This document shows, piece after piece, positions 23,957-33,667 of a stretch of 38,088 nt of DNA. The position numbers and the translations under genes were made by a program. Under the pieces are notes generated by a model. That model was given only the letters and a program-made list of their open reading frames with translations. It made no database searches and was not told the origin of the DNA. Source of the DNA: an uncultured beta proteobacterium (GTDB lineage Bacteria > Pseudomonadota > Gammaproteobacteria > Burkholderiales > Burkholderiaceae_C); assembly GCA_903951445.1 (NCBI GenBank), contig CAJBBZ010000244.1:1-38088 (forward strand), read 5' to 3'. Every line of letters begins with the position of its first letter. Within the stretch, counting starts at the first letter, position 1.

Positions 23957-25216
23957 CTAATCCGCATCCTGCGGCAAAGCGCGCGGGTCCATTTGCAAAG
24001 CCGCTTGCGAGCTGGCGTCCATGATCACGTAGTCCGAGCGCGGCGCGGGCATGTCCACACGCTCGGTCTGGCCCAGCATGAAGTACCACACCGTGCCCGC
24101 CAGCCCCAGCAGCACGATCGCAAAGTACAGCATCAGGCTCTCGGGGCCCAAGTAGTCCATCATGCCGCCGGCCATGGTCGGGCCCAGGGTGGCACCTATG
24201 CCGTAGAGCAGCAACAGGCCGCCCGTGGTTTCCAGCACTTTGGATGGCTCGATCAAATCATTGGTATGCGCCACGCTCAGGCCGTAAATCGAAAACGAAA
24301 GCGCGCCGTACAAAATGCCCAACATTACCAACAGGTTTTCATATTCACGGGCCAAGTAAAAGCCCACGGCGGCCAGCAAAGACGAAATCAGGCAGACCCA
24401 GATCAGCATCAAGCGCCGGTCGTAGCGATCCGACAAATGGCCCACCGGGTACTGAAACGCGGCGCCGCTCAAAATCGTAGCGGCCATAAAGGTGGCGGTG
24501 TGGCTGTCGCTAAAGCCCACGCCTTTGCCAAACACATTGCCCAAGCTGTAAAACGTGCCGCTGATCAGGCCCGAACCCATGGCGGCGATGGCGCCAATCG
24601 GCGAGATGGCGAACAAGCGCACCAGGCTCATGGACGGCGCGTTGGTTTGCTTGGGTTCGCGGATGGTGGTCATGGTGGTGGGCACCAGCGCGAAAGAAAA
24701 CAAGATGGATGCAAACGCAAAGGGCACAAAACCAAAGCGGTCACCCGCCAAAATCAGCCACTGCCCCAGCGCGGTGGACACACCGCTAACCGCCATATAG
24801 GCGGCAAACACTTTGCCCCGGCTTTCGCGCCCGGCCACCACATTGAGCCAGCTCTCGATCACCATGTAGAGGCCCACAATGCACAAGCCGGTGACAAAGC
24901 GCAGCAAGCCCCAAAACCAGGGATTGGTCCACAGCGCGTGTAGCACCGGCAAGGCAGACGCCACCGAGGCCATGACGGCAAACGCGCGGATATAGCCGAC
25001 GCGGCGAATCAGCGCCGGGCAGGCATAGGTGCCATAGACAAAGCCTGCGAAATAGGCCGACATGATCATGCCGGTGACCAGGCCCGAATACTTGGCCAAG
25101 CCCGCTTGCGCGCCAATGGCCACGGTTAACAGGGCGATGCCCACAACCAACATACTGACGCCTGACAGCAGCGAGGCCAGGGGCAGTGTCAGCGGAGAAA
25201 AACGGGGGAGTTGCAT
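23957..25216 (-). CDS. MFS transporter, 419 aa
   Basis: A 12-helix major facilitator of the YcaD/sugar-phosphate-permease-like type. Helices begin at LASLLSGVSMLVVGIALLTV (about 13-32). The conserved loop 2-3 region includes YGTYACPALIRRVGYIRAFA, and a second half-repeat begins near SLVRLFAISPIGAIAAMGSG, with the equivalent GHLSDRYDRRLMLIW loop. The ATG at 25216 has an AGG ribosome-binding site and places the first helix near the N-terminus; the longer frame adds only unlikely sequence. The substrate is unknown. A 235-bp divergent region separates it from the carnitine-type cluster. Confidence 0.85.
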   Translation of the reverse strand: MQLPRFSPLTLPLASLLSGVSMLVVGIALLTVAIGAQAGLAKYSGLVTGMIMSAYFAGFVYGTYACPALIRRVGYIRAFAVMASVASALPVLHALWTNPWFWGLLRFVTGLCIVGLYMVIESWLNVVAGRESRGKVFAAYMAVSGVSTALGQWLILAGDRFGFVPFAFASILFSFALVPTTMTTIREPKQTNAPSMSLVRLFAISPIGAIAAMGSGLISGTFYSLGNVFGKGVGFSDSHTATFMAATILSGAAFQYPVGHLSDRYDRRLMLIWVCLISSLLAAVGFYLAREYENLLVMLGILYGALSFSIYGLSVAHTNDLIEPSKVLETTGGLLLLYGIGATLGPTMAGGMMDYLGPESLMLYFAIVLLGLAGTVWYFMLGQTERVDMPAPRSDYVIMDASSQAALQMDPRALPQDAD

Positions 25217-25451
25217 AAAACCTACACGAGCAGACCGAAGCGGGACGGCGAAGCGTCGATGGTGACACAGCGGGGCAAGCGCCAGCCCCCAAAAGGCGAC
25301 GTTTTGCGCGCTTAGCAGGACAATTCTTTGCATTGGCGCATCAGAAAAATGGACCGGAAGCGGCAGGTCGCTTTTGGCGGAAAATGCGTCGCACCCCAAG
25401 CACCTTGGTGCCTACACTCGCCCTACAGTGGCAATTGGACGGAACCCCTGC
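25217..25451. other. Divergent intergenic region before the carnitine-type cluster
   Basis: 235 bp between the MFS gene and the class II aldolase gene. It must hold the promoters of both transcription units. I see no convincing sigma-70 promoter or operator palindrome, and no regulator gene sits next to the cluster. Confidence 0.4.
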
Positions 25452-26195
25452 ATGCACCCACAAGCCTCGCTAACGCAAGAGCGCATTGACCTGGCCGCCG
25501 CCTTTCGCTGGGCTGCGCGCTGGGATATGCATGAGTCCATCGCCAACCACTTCAGCCTAGCGGTCTCCGAAGGCGGGAAACAGTTTTTGCTCAATCCGGT
25601 AGGCAGCCATTTTTCGCGCATCCGCGCCAGCGACTTGCTGCTGCTCGATGCAGACCAAGGCGACCAAGACATCGCCGCGCTAGGCGCCGACCCAACCGCC
25701 TGGAACCTGCACGCCATGCTGCACCAGCGCCTGCCACAGGCGCGCTGCATCTTGCATACGCACATGCCCTATGCCACCACGCTGTGCTGCCTGCAAGACT
25801 TTGAATGGCTGGCACTAGACCAAAACGCCTGCCGCTTTTACGGCCGCATTGCCTACGACCGGCATTACGCCGGTATGGCGCTGGATACGTCCGAGGGCGA
25901 GCGCGTTGCCGCCCTGATGCAGGACGGCAAAAGCGTGCTGTTTTTGGGCAACCACGGCGTCATGGTGATAGGCCCCAGTGTGGCCCAGGCGCTCGATGAG
26001 CTCTACTACCTGGAAAAAGCTGCCAAAGTGCAGGTGCTAGCCCTGTCCACCGGCCGGTCGCTAGCCCTCCTACCCGACGCCGTGGCGCGCTTGGCCAGCG
26101 CCCAATGGAACGATTACCCTACCGACTCCTGCGCTTTGCATTTGAAAGCGCTTAAAGCCATCCTTGACCTCGAAGAAACGGACTACGCACTATGA
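25452..26195 (+). CDS. Class II aldolase/adducin family protein, 247 aa
   Basis: A class II aldolase fold. Zinc-ligand histidines lie in [13 protein letters not shown] (about 100-112), with the further histidine in [13 protein letters not shown] (about residue 166). [10 protein letters not shown] near the N-terminus is the family's substrate-pocket segment. Its stop overlaps the next ATG by 4 nt (ATGA), so it is the first gene of the carnitine-type cluster. Members cleave phospho-sugars, decarboxylate, or epimerise; none of these is a known step of carnitine breakdown. Its role here is open. Confidence 0.82.
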   Translation: MHPQASLTQERIDLAAAFRWAARWDMHESIANHFSLAVSEGGKQFLLNPVGSHFSRIRASDLLLLDADQGDQDIAALGADPTAWNLHAMLHQRLPQARCILHTHMPYATTLCCLQDFEWLALDQNACRFYGRIAYDRHYAGMALDTSEGERVAALMQDGKSVLFLGNHGVMVIGPSVAQALDELYYLEKAAKVQVLALSTGRSLALLPDAVARLASAQWNDYPTDSCALHLKALKAILDLEETDYAL

Positions 26196-27079
26196 ACCCC
26201 AACGTCATCATTACCTGCGCACTGACGGGCGCGGGCGACACCGTCGGCAAGCACCCGGCCATTCCCGTAACGCCCACGCAGATCGCGGCGGCGGCGGTGG
26301 AAGCGGCCAAAGCCGGCGCCACCGTGGTGCACTGCCATGTGCGCAACCCCGCCACCGGGCAATTCAGCCGCGACCCTGCTTTGTATGCCGAAGTGATGGA
26401 CCGCATCCGCGATTCGGGTGTCGATGTGATTGTCAACCTGACGGCGGGCATGGGCGGCGACCTAGAAATCGGCGCGGGCGAGAACCCCACCCACTTTGGC
26501 CCCAACACCGACCTGATTGGCCCCATGGCGCGCCTAATCCATGTAGAGCAACTGCTGCCCGAAATCTGCACCCTGGACTGCGGCACGCTCAACTTTGGCG
26601 ACGGCGACACGATTTATGTCTCCACCCCCATGGCGCTGCGCGCAGGCGCCAAGCGCATTACCGAGCTGGGCGTAAAGGCCGAACTCGAAATCTTCGATAC
26701 CGGCCACCTGTGGTTTGCCAAGCAAATGATCAAAGAAGGCCTGCTGGACAACCCGCTGTTCCAACTGTGCTTGGGCATTCCCTGGGGCGCACCGGCGGAC
26801 ACCACCACCATGAAAGCCATGGTGGACAACCTGCCGCCGGGCGTGGTCTGGTCGGCCTTTGGCATTGGCCGCTCGCAAATGCCCATGCTGGCGCAGTCGG
26901 TGATTTTGGGTGGCAATGTGCGCGTGGGCCTGGAAGACAACCTGTGGCTGGACAAAGGCGTGCCCGCCAGCAATGGCTCGCTCACCGAACGCGCGGTAGA
27001 AATCATCACCCGCCTGGGCGGCAAGGTCATGACGCCCGCCGAAGGCCGCGTGGCCATGGGCCTGAAAAAGCGCGGATAA
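26192..27079 (+). CDS. BKACE family enzyme (DUF849), probable 3-dehydrocarnitine cleavage enzyme, 295 aa
   Basis: A beta-keto acid cleavage enzyme: a zinc-dependent TIM barrel that reacts a beta-keto acid with acetyl-CoA to give acetoacetate and a new CoA ester. Family motifs are [20 protein letters not shown] (N-terminal), [20 protein letters not shown] with the metal-binding Hx[14 protein letters not shown], and [20 protein letters not shown]. With L-carnitine dehydrogenase and a betainyl-CoA thioesterase directly downstream, the natural reading is 3-dehydrocarnitine + acetyl-CoA to betainyl-CoA + acetoacetate, as characterised for similar rhizobial clusters. The specificity is inferred from context, not from residues. 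Confidence 0.87.
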   Translation: MNPNVIITCALTGAGDTVGKHPAIPVTPTQIAAAAVEAAKAGATVVHCHVRNPATGQFSRDPALYAEVMDRIRDSGVDVIVNLTAGMGGDLEIGAGENPTHFGPNTDLIGPMARLIHVEQLLPEICTLDCGTLNFGDGDTIYVSTPMALRAGAKRITELGVKAELEIFDTGHLWFAKQMIKEGLLDNPLFQLCLGIPWGAPADTTTMKAMVDNLPPGVVWSAFGIGRSQMPMLAQSVILGGNVRVGLEDNLWLDKGVPASNGSLTERAVEIITRLGGKVMTPAEGRVAMGLKKRG

Positions 27080-27092
27080 ACCAAGGAAAACT

Positions 27093-28058
27093 ATGTCGTT
27101 TATTACTGAAATCAAGACTTTTGCTGCATTGGGCACCGGCGTCATCGGCAGCGGCTGGGTGGCGCGTGCGCTGGCCCATGGGCTGGACGTGATCGCCTGG
27201 GACCCGGCCCCCGGCGCAGAAGCCGCGCTGCGCGAGCGCACTGCCAAAGCCTGGGGCGCGCTCACCGCCCAAGGCCTGGCACCGGGCGCCTCGCAGTCGC
27301 GCATGAAGTTTGTGGCCACGGTAGAGGAATGCGTGGCGCAAGCCGACTTCATTCAAGAAAGCGCGCCCGAGCGCCAAGACTTGAAGCTGGCGCTGCATGC
27401 GCAAATTACCGCCGCCGCGCGGCCCAATGTGCTGATTGGTTCGAGCACCTCGGGCCTCTTGCCCAGCGATTTTTATGCTAGAGCCAAACACCCCGAGCGC
27501 TGCGTGGTGGGCCACCCGTTTAACCCGGTGTATTTGCTGCCTTTGGTGGAAGTGGTGGGCGGCGTGAACACTTCGCCCCAGGCCATTCAAGCGGCGATGC
27601 AGGTGTATCGGTCTTTGAGCATGCGCCCTTTGCATGTGCGCAAAGAAGTACCCGGCTTTATCGCCGACCGCTTGTTAGAGGCTATGTGGCGCGAGTCGCT
27701 GCACCTGGTCAACGACGGCGTGGCTACCACGGGCGAGATTGACGACGCCATCCGCTTTGGTGCCGGTATGCGTTGGTCCTTTATGGGCAGTTTTTTGATT
27801 TACACCTTGGCCGGTGGCGACGCAGGTATGCGCCACTTTATGGCGCAGTTCGGCCCGGCGCTTAAGCTGCCCTGGACCAAGCTGGAAGCGCCTGAGCTCA
27901 CCGACAGCTTGCTCGACGCGGTGGCCGATGGCAGCGAGGTGCAGCTAGACGGGCGCAGTATTGCCGACTGGGAGCGCTACCGTGACGACTGCCTGATGGC
28001 AGTGCAAGCAGCCGTCAAAGCCACCAAACTCAAACACGGAATTGCGCCCGATGCCTGA
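27093..28058 (+). CDS. lcdH: L-carnitine dehydrogenase (3-hydroxyacyl-CoA dehydrogenase family), 321 aa
   Basis: Oxidises L-carnitine to 3-dehydrocarnitine with NAD. The Rossmann motif is [17 protein letters not shown] (about 12-28), followed by [19 protein letters not shown]. The C-terminal domain includes [20 protein letters not shown] and [20 protein letters not shown]. Length equals that of known carnitine dehydrogenases, and unlike full 3-hydroxyacyl-CoA dehydrogenases it has a single catalytic C-terminal domain. The gene is 13 bp after the BKACE gene, and its stop overlaps the thioesterase start by 8 nt. In some bacteria dehydrogenase and thioesterase are fused; here they are separate but translationally coupled. 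Confidence 0.9.
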   Translation: MSFITEIKTFAALGTGVIGSGWVARALAHGLDVIAWDPAPGAEAALRERTAKAWGALTAQGLAPGASQSRMKFVATVEECVAQADFIQESAPERQDLKLALHAQITAAARPNVLIGSSTSGLLPSDFYARAKHPERCVVGHPFNPVYLLPLVEVVGGVNTSPQAIQAAMQVYRSLSMRPLHVRKEVPGFIADRLLEAMWRESLHLVNDGVATTGEIDDAIRFGAGMRWSFMGSFLIYTLAGGDAGMRHFMAQFGPALKLPWTKLEAPELTDSLLDAVADGSEVQLDGRSIADWERYRDDCLMAVQAAVKATKLKHGIAPDA

Positions 28059-28536
28059 AACCTTGCTCACCTACGAAGCCCCGATCATTGCCGACTGGGT
28101 GGACTACAACGGCCATTTGCGCGATGGTTTTTACATGGTTTTGTTCAGCTACGGCGTGGATGGGCTGATGGACCAAATCGGCTTGGACGCGGCCGGGCGC
28201 AAAGCCACCGGGCACTCGATCTTTACGCTGGAAGCGCATATCAATTTTTTGCATGAGGTCAAACTCGGCGCCCAGGTGCAGGTGTATTGCCAGGTGCTGG
28301 GCTTTGATGCCAAGCGCCTGCATGTGGGGCTGGCGCTGCACATTAAAGGCAATGACACGGTGATGGCCTATAGCGAGCAAATGCTGCTCAATGTGGTGAT
28401 GGACGGGCCGCGTGCCAGCGCCTTTGCGCTCAATGTCGCGGCGCGGGTGCAGATGCTGGCCACCGCGCACCGCAGCCTACCGCGCCCACCCTACGTGGGG
28501 CGCGTGATCAGCCTGCCCGCAGCCAAAACCGCCTAG
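28051..28536 (+). CDS. Hot-dog thioesterase, probable betainyl-CoA thioesterase, 161 aa
   Basis: A 4-hydroxybenzoyl-CoA-thioesterase-type hot-dog fold. The motif [20 protein letters not shown] (about 14-33) holds the catalytic Asp region, then [20 protein letters not shown] and the C-terminal strand. It would hydrolyse betainyl-CoA to glycine betaine and CoA, completing carnitine conversion. The ATG at 28051 lies within the end of the dehydrogenase gene (8-nt overlap); an upstream TTG is less likely. A second related thioesterase occurs at 29706. Confidence 0.85.
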   Translation: MPETLLTYEAPIIADWVDYNGHLRDGFYMVLFSYGVDGLMDQIGLDAAGRKATGHSIFTLEAHINFLHEVKLGAQVQVYCQVLGFDAKRLHVGLALHIKGNDTVMAYSEQMLLNVVMDGPRASAFALNVAARVQMLATAHRSLPRPPYVGRVISLPAAKTA

Positions 28537-28539
28537 GCC

Positions 28540-29634
28540 ATGGCCGCTGCCGCCCCACTACCGGAACGCATGCACGGCGTGCTGCTGACCGGCTTTGGCG
28601 GCCCCGAACAATTGCAGTACCGCGAGGACCTGCCGGTGCCGCTGCCGCGTGCGGGCGAAGTACTGATCCGCGTAGCCGCCAGTTCGGTCAACAACACCGA
28701 TATCAATACCCGCGTGGGCTGGTACTCCAAAACCGTGGATGGCCCGACGCAGCACGCGTCCGTGGGCTTTGACGCCGCCAGTGACGCAGCCCCTAGCTGG
28801 GGCGGAGCCGCGATGCAGTTTCCGCGCATTCAAGGGGCCGATTGCTGCGGGCACATAGTGGCCGTGGGTGCGGGCGTGGACAGCGCACGCATTGGCCAGC
28901 GCGTACTGGTGCGCCCGGTGCTGCGCAAGCTGGGCGGCGCGCCTTATGACTTTGATTATTTTGGCTCGGAATGCGACGGCGCTTTTGCCCAATACACCCG
29001 CGTGGCCGCCAGCGCCGCCATGGCAGTGCAAAGTACCTTAAGCGATGCCGAACTGGCCTGCCTGCCTTGCGCGTATTCCACCGCTGAAAACCTGCTGACA
29101 CGTGCCAATGTGCGCGCCGGTGAGCGCATGCTGATTACCGGCGCATCCGGCGGCGTGGGCAGCGCGGCGGTGCAGCTGGCGCACCTGCGCGGCGCGCAGG
29201 TGATTGCGCAGGCCGACAGCAGCAAACACGCGGCCCTCCAAGCCATTGGCGCACAACACACACTGGCCCGCGATGCCGATGTGGCGCAGGCCTTGGGCAA
29301 AGACAGCGTAGCCGTGGTCATTGACCTGGTGGGCGGCCCGGCCTGGCCGTCGTTACTGGAAGTTTTGCAGCGTGGCGGGCGCTATGCGACAGCCGGTGCG
29401 ATCGCCGGGCCGATGGTCAATTTGGATTTGCGCACGCTCTACCTCAAAGACCTGCAATTGCTAGGCTGCACCTGGCAAGAGGATGCGGTGTTTGAACAAT
29501 TGCTGGGCTATGTGGCGCGCGGCGAACTCAAGCCGCTGCTGGCGCGCACTTACGATTTACGCGACATTGCGCAAGCGCAAGCCGATTTTGTGGCTAAGCG
29601 CTTTGTAGGCAAGATCGCGCTACACATCCCCTAG
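28540..29634 (+). CDS. Zinc-type alcohol dehydrogenase / quinone oxidoreductase-like protein (MDR), 364 aa
   Basis: A medium-chain dehydrogenase/reductase. The N-terminal GroES-like domain has EVLIRVAASSVNNTDINTRV and IQGADCCGHIVAVGAGVD. The nucleotide-binding motif is MLITGASGGVGSAAVQLA (about 197-214). The usual catalytic-zinc ligand pattern is not clear, pointing to the zinc-free quinone oxidoreductase side of the family. Its ATG follows the thioesterase stop by 3 nt. The family reduces enones or oxidises alcohols with NADP(H); a role in the carnitine-type pathway is unclear. Confidence 0.8.
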   Translation: MAAAAPLPERMHGVLLTGFGGPEQLQYREDLPVPLPRAGEVLIRVAASSVNNTDINTRVGWYSKTVDGPTQHASVGFDAASDAAPSWGGAAMQFPRIQGADCCGHIVAVGAGVDSARIGQRVLVRPVLRKLGGAPYDFDYFGSECDGAFAQYTRVAASAAMAVQSTLSDAELACLPCAYSTAENLLTRANVRAGERMLITGASGGVGSAAVQLAHLRGAQVIAQADSSKHAALQAIGAQHTLARDADVAQALGKDSVAVVIDLVGGPAWPSLLEVLQRGGRYATAGAIAGPMVNLDLRTLYLKDLQLLGCTWQEDAVFEQLLGYVARGELKPLLARTYDLRDIAQAQADFVAKRFVGKIALHIP

Positions 29635-29705
29635 GCCTGCCCTCGCGAAGCATTGACCCCAAGTTTTCATCTGCTACCTACCAACACACGGAAGCTTCAC
29701 GCACC

Positions 29706-30266
29706 ATGTCTGCCCCACCCCAAGGCCTGAGCACACCGCTTGAAGGCACGCCCGCCAAAGCCTGGGACGCCAGCGCCCCGATTGCTGCGCCCCTGTGCTT
29801 GCACCAGCCCCAGGTGCTGCCCGAATGGGTGGACTACAACGGCCATATGAGCGAGTCCTGTTTTTTACTGGTCTTTGGCGACAACTCGGATGCGTATTTC
29901 CGCACCATCGGCATTGACGAGAGCTACCGCGATGTGGACAACAAATCTTTCTACACCGTGCAAACCCATATCCACAATATCCGCGAAGTGGCCGAAGGCG
30001 AACCCTTGCGCCTGACGCTGCAAGTACTGGATATGGACGACAAGCGCATGCATATTTTTCATGCGATGTACCACGGCAGCACCGGCGATTTGCTGGCCAC
30101 CGGCGAGCAGATGCTGGTGCATGTGGACATGCGCCAAGGCCGCGCAGCGCCTATGCCCGATTATTTATACCAACGCGTGGCTGCGGTGCACCGCGCGCAC
30201 AGTGCGCTGCCCCGCCCCGCGCAAGCCGGCCAGCCTCTGGGCATACGCCGCAAAGCCGCAAGCTAA
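29706..30266 (+). CDS. Second hot-dog thioesterase related to betainyl-CoA thioesterase, 186 aa
   Basis: Carries the same landmark, EWVDYNGHMSESCFLLVFGD, as the thioesterase at 28051, but is longer at the N-terminus and differs downstream (YTVQTHIHNIREVAEGEPLR). Such proteins match the thioesterase half of carnitine dehydrogenase-thioesterase fusions. Two paralogues in one cluster may act on different CoA esters, for example betainyl-CoA and a butyrobetaine- or crotonobetaine-derived ester, or may be redundant. A GGAAG ribosome-binding site precedes the ATG at 29706. It lies in a 71-bp gap after the MDR gene and 63 bp before the acyl-CoA dehydrogenase. Confidence 0.8.
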   Translation: MSAPPQGLSTPLEGTPAKAWDASAPIAAPLCLHQPQVLPEWVDYNGHMSESCFLLVFGDNSDAYFRTIGIDESYRDVDNKSFYTVQTHIHNIREVAEGEPLRLTLQVLDMDDKRMHIFHAMYHGSTGDLLATGEQMLVHVDMRQGRAAPMPDYLYQRVAAVHRAHSALPRPAQAGQPLGIRRKAAS

Positions 30267-30329
30267 ATGCAGTAAGCCCCCAGATTTTTGATCTGCTAAA
30301 ACCACTTTACCCCTGCTAAAAGGCCCCCC

Positions 30330-31502
30330 ATGCAATTTGCCCTGAGCCATGAACAAACCATGATCGTGGACACCGTCCGCGCCTTTGTGGAAAACGAGTT
30401 GTACCCGCACGAAGACCTGGTGGAGCGCACCGACGCGATACCGCCCGAGCTGGTGCAGTCCATCCAAGCCAAAGCGATTGAAGTGGGTTTGTACGCGGCC
30501 AATATGCCCGCCGAATTAGGTGGCGGCGGGCTGGACAATTTCACCGTGGCGCTGCTCGAGCGCGAGCTAGGGCGCGCATCCTATGGCCTGCAAATGCTGG
30601 TGGCGCGGCCAAGCAATATTTTGCGTGCCTGCGAGGGTGCGCAAATTGAGGAATACCTGTTGCCCACGATACGCGGCGAGCGCCATGATTGCCTGGCCAT
30701 GACGGAGCCCAATGCCGGCTCGGACGTGCGCGGCATGCAAACCCGTGCCACGCGCGATGGCAGTGGCGAGAACGCCGACTACCTCATCAACGGCACCAAG
30801 CACTTCATCAGCCACGCCGATATGAGCGATTTTGTGGTGCTGTTTGCCGCCACCGGCGTGGAAGAAACCAGCCACGGGCCGAAGAAAAAAATCACCGGCT
30901 TTTTGGTGGACCTGGACTCGCCTGGCCTGACGGTACGGCGCGGCCCCGCTTGCGTATCCAACCGGGGCTACCACCAGTGCGAATTGTTTTTTACCGATTG
31001 CCGCGTACCTGCCTACAAGCGCTTAGGCGAAGAAGGCCGGGGCTTTGATTTAATGGGCCAATGGCTGGGCGCCACCCGCCTGACCGTAGCTGCCACCAGC
31101 GTCGGGCGCGGCCAGCGGGTCATGGAAATGGCCACGCAATGGGCCGCCACGCGCAAGCAGTTTGGGCAGGCGATTGGCAAGTTTCAGGGCACGGGTTTCA
31201 AGCTGGCGGACATGGCGACCGAGCTGGCCGCAGCCGAGTTGCTGACTTTGCAAGCAGCCTGGAAATGCGACCAGGGCACCATGAGCGATTCGGACGCGGC
31301 CATGGCCAAGCTGTTTGCCTCCGAAGCGCTGGCGCGCGTGACCGATAACGCGCTGCAAATTTTTGGCGGCATGGGCCTGATGAGTCAATTACCGATAGAG
31401 CGCTTTTGGCGTGATGCGCGGGTGGAGCGCATTTGGGACGGCACCAGCGAAATCCAGCGCCACATTATTTCGCGCGCCATGTTGCGCGTGCACGGCGGTT
31501 AA
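30330..31502 (+). CDS. Acyl-CoA dehydrogenase, probable gamma-butyrobetainyl/crotonobetainyl-CoA type, 390 aa
   Basis: An FAD-dependent acyl-CoA dehydrogenase. Family motifs are AMTEPNAGSDVRGMQTRATR (FAD and substrate binding), INGTKHFISHADMSDFVVLF, ATRKQFGQAIGKFQGTGFKL and LQIFGGMGLMSQLPIERFWR. At the usual catalytic-glutamate position (YEGT in MCAD-like enzymes) the sequence reads RIWDGTSEIQR, so Asp (D370) replaces Glu. Flanked by a CaiD-like hydratase and CoA ligase, it may convert gamma-butyrobetainyl-CoA to crotonobetainyl-CoA. The next gene begins 2 nt after its stop. The substrate is inferred from neighbours. Confidence 0.88.
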   Translation: MQFALSHEQTMIVDTVRAFVENELYPHEDLVERTDAIPPELVQSIQAKAIEVGLYAANMPAELGGGGLDNFTVALLERELGRASYGLQMLVARPSNILRACEGAQIEEYLLPTIRGERHDCLAMTEPNAGSDVRGMQTRATRDGSGENADYLINGTKHFISHADMSDFVVLFAATGVEETSHGPKKKITGFLVDLDSPGLTVRRGPACVSNRGYHQCELFFTDCRVPAYKRLGEEGRGFDLMGQWLGATRLTVAATSVGRGQRVMEMATQWAATRKQFGQAIGKFQGTGFKLADMATELAAAELLTLQAAWKCDQGTMSDSDAAMAKLFASEALARVTDNALQIFGGMGLMSQLPIERFWRDARVERIWDGTSEIQRHIISRAMLRVHGG

Positions 31503-31504
31503 GC

Positions 31505-33667
31505 ATGGCCACGGTGGCTGAGTCCAAAGCGCTGCGGCGTTTGTTTTCGCCGCGCCATATCGCGGTGTTTGGTGGCGCTTCGGCCCACGAGGTGGTGCGC
31601 CAATGCAAAGCTTTGGGCTTTGACGGGCAGATCTGGCCGGTACACCCCACGCGCACAGAGCTGGACGGCCTGCCCTGCTTTGCCAGTGTCGATGCGCTGC
31701 CCGAAGCGCCAGACGCCAGCTTTGTCGCCGTGCCGCGCCAGGCCACGGTAGACATCGTGCGCCAGCTAGCTGCGCGCGGTGCCGGGGGCGCAATTTGCTA
31801 TGCCTCGGGCTTTGCCGAAGTGGGCGGCGATGGCCTGGCGCTGCAAGCCGAACTGGTGCAGGCGGCGGGCAGCATGGCGCTGATAGGCCCCAATTGCTAC
31901 GGCATGCTCAACTATTTGGACGGCGTGGCCCTGTGGCCGGACCAACATGGCGGCCAGCGCCAAAGCCAAGGCGTGGCCTTGATCACCCAAAGCGGCAACA
32001 TCGGCCTGAACCTGACCATGCAAACCCGTGGCCTGCCGCTGGCCTACCTAATAACCGTGGGCAACAAAGCGGGCAACAGCATGGAGAGCCTGGTCGAGAG
32101 CCTGCTGTCAGACCCACGGGTAAGCGTCATCGGCATGCACATCGAAGGCCTGGACGATGTGGCCGCGTTTTCCCGCGTGGCCCTGAAGGCCTTGCGCCAG
32201 GGCGTACCGCTGGTGGCCCTCAAAGCCGGTTCGTCCACGCTGGGCGCGCAAACTGCCATGAGCCACACCAGTTCGCTAGCCGGCCCGGACGCCTTGTATG
32301 ACGCCTTGTTTGCCCGCTGCGGTATCGCCCGCGTGCGCGACCCGGCAGGCCTGATCGAGACTTGCAAGTTTTTGCATGTGCACGGGCCGCTTACGGGCAA
32401 GCGCATTATTTCGGCCAGTTGTTCGGGCGGCGAAGCTTCTCTGGTGGCTGACCTGGCGCAACCGCGCGGCCTGGACATGCCCACCATCCCGCCCGTCGCC
32501 GATGCGCGCCTGCGTGCGGTGCTGGGCGACAAAGTGAATGTGGCCAATCCGCTGGATTACCACACCTATATCTGGGGCGACCTGGCCGCGCAGACCGCCT
32601 GTTTTTCCGGGCTCATGGATTGCGGGTTTGACGCCACTTTGTTGGTGCTGGACTACCCGCGCCTGGACCGCTGCCGCGCCGACAGTTGGGGCACGACGGT
32701 CGAAGCCTTTGCCGCCGCAGCGCGTTATGGCGGCCACGGCGCCACCGTGGTCGCCTCCCTGCCCGAGGACTTGCCCGAGGAATACGCCAAAGCGCTCATG
32801 GCCCAGGGCATTGCGCCCATGCACGGCATCCCCGACTGCCTGGACGCCATCGCCCACGCCGCCCGCATTGGCGCGGCGCGTGCGCGACTGGCGCACTTGC
32901 AGCCACTGGCGGATGTAGTACCGATGGCCCCTGCTGCACCAGCCGCATTGGATGGATCGCCAAGTCGCCTTGCGCCTGGCGATGACAGAGATTCACAGAC
33001 CTTCTCTGGCGGTGCCCCATCCCACACCCTGGACGAAGCAGCGGGTAAGCAAGCGCTGGCTGCATTTGGCCTGCCGGTGCCACGCGGCCAGGTGGTCAGT
33101 GCGGCACAGGCCGCCGATTTCGCCGATAGCCTGGGCTACCCGGTGGTGGTCAAAGCCGTATCGGCGCAGCTAGCGCATAAAACCGAGGCCGGTGGCGTGC
33201 AACTGAACGTGCCCGATGCCCAAGGCGTGCGCGCCGCCGTGGCCCGTATGGCCGCGCTGTCCGACCGCTTTTTGGTCGAGCAAATGGCGGGACAAGTGGT
33301 GGCCGAGATCATCGTAGGCGTGCAGCGCGATGCGCAGTTTGGCCTGTCGCTGACGGTGGGCGCCGGGGGCATATTGGTGGAATTGCTGCAAGACGCGCAA
33401 ACCCTGTTGTTCCCCGTGGCCCGCGAGGAAGTGCTGCACGCCTTGCAATCGCTCAAGTCCTGGCCGCTGCTGGCTGGCTTTAGGGGCAAGGCGGCGGGCG
33501 ATGTGGATGCGCTGGTCGATGCCGTGCTGGCGATTGCCGCCTATGCCCAGGCCCACGGCCACACGCTGCTGGAACTGGACGTGAACCCGGTGCTGGTGTT
33601 GCCCGCAGGCCAGGGCGTGCTGGCGGTCGATGCTTTGATTCGTTTGTCTGGAGAAGCCCATGGCTGA
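31505..33667 (+). CDS. ADP-forming acyl-CoA synthetase (fused alpha-beta), 720 aa
   Basis: An NDP-forming acid-CoA ligase with the domains CoA-binding (about 10-100, [14 protein letters not shown]), succinyl-CoA-ligase-like middle (about 150-470), and C-terminal ATP-grasp (about 505-715, [20 protein letters not shown]). The phosphohistidine candidate is in [11 protein letters not shown]. Residues 483-494 ([12 protein letters not shown]) are encoded by a half copy of the palindromic repeat family, at the linker before the ATP-grasp domain. The ATG at 31505 is 2 nt after the acyl-CoA dehydrogenase stop. It probably activates carnitine, crotonobetaine or gamma-butyrobetaine, taking the place of AMP-forming CaiC. 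Confidence 0.87.
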   Translation: MATVAESKALRRLFSPRHIAVFGGASAHEVVRQCKALGFDGQIWPVHPTRTELDGLPCFASVDALPEAPDASFVAVPRQATVDIVRQLAARGAGGAICYASGFAEVGGDGLALQAELVQAAGSMALIGPNCYGMLNYLDGVALWPDQHGGQRQSQGVALITQSGNIGLNLTMQTRGLPLAYLITVGNKAGNSMESLVESLLSDPRVSVIGMHIEGLDDVAAFSRVALKALRQGVPLVALKAGSSTLGAQTAMSHTSSLAGPDALYDALFARCGIARVRDPAGLIETCKFLHVHGPLTGKRIISASCSGGEASLVADLAQPRGLDMPTIPPVADARLRAVLGDKVNVANPLDYHTYIWGDLAAQTACFSGLMDCGFDATLLVLDYPRLDRCRADSWGTTVEAFAAAARYGGHGATVVASLPEDLPEEYAKALMAQGIAPMHGIPDCLDAIAHAARIGAARARLAHLQPLADVVPMAPAAPAALDGSPSRLAPGDDRDSQTFSGGAPSHTLDEAAGKQALAAFGLPVPRGQVVSAAQAADFADSLGYPVVVKAVSAQLAHKTEAGGVQLNVPDAQGVRAAVARMAALSDRFLVEQMAGQVVAEIIVGVQRDAQFGLSLTVGAGGILVELLQDAQTLLFPVAREEVLHALQSLKSWPLLAGFRGKAAGDVDALVDAVLAIAAYAQAHGHTLLELDVNPVLVLPAGQGVLAVDALIRLSGEAHG
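32951..32986. repeat. Palindromic repeat family, half copy 6 (in frame inside the CoA synthetase gene)
   Basis: Only the right half is recognisable: GATGGATCGCCAAGTCGCC then TTGCGCCTGGCGATGAC. It encodes [12 protein letters not shown], the same phase and peptide as the right end of copies 2 and 4. No left arm is visible upstream, so it is either decayed or a partial insertion. Confidence 0.65.

Noticed and set aside
23480..24943. Plus-strand 487-codon open frame opposite the HD and MFS genes
   Set aside because: His/Gln/Arg-rich composition typical of antisense frames, spans two real genes on the other strand.
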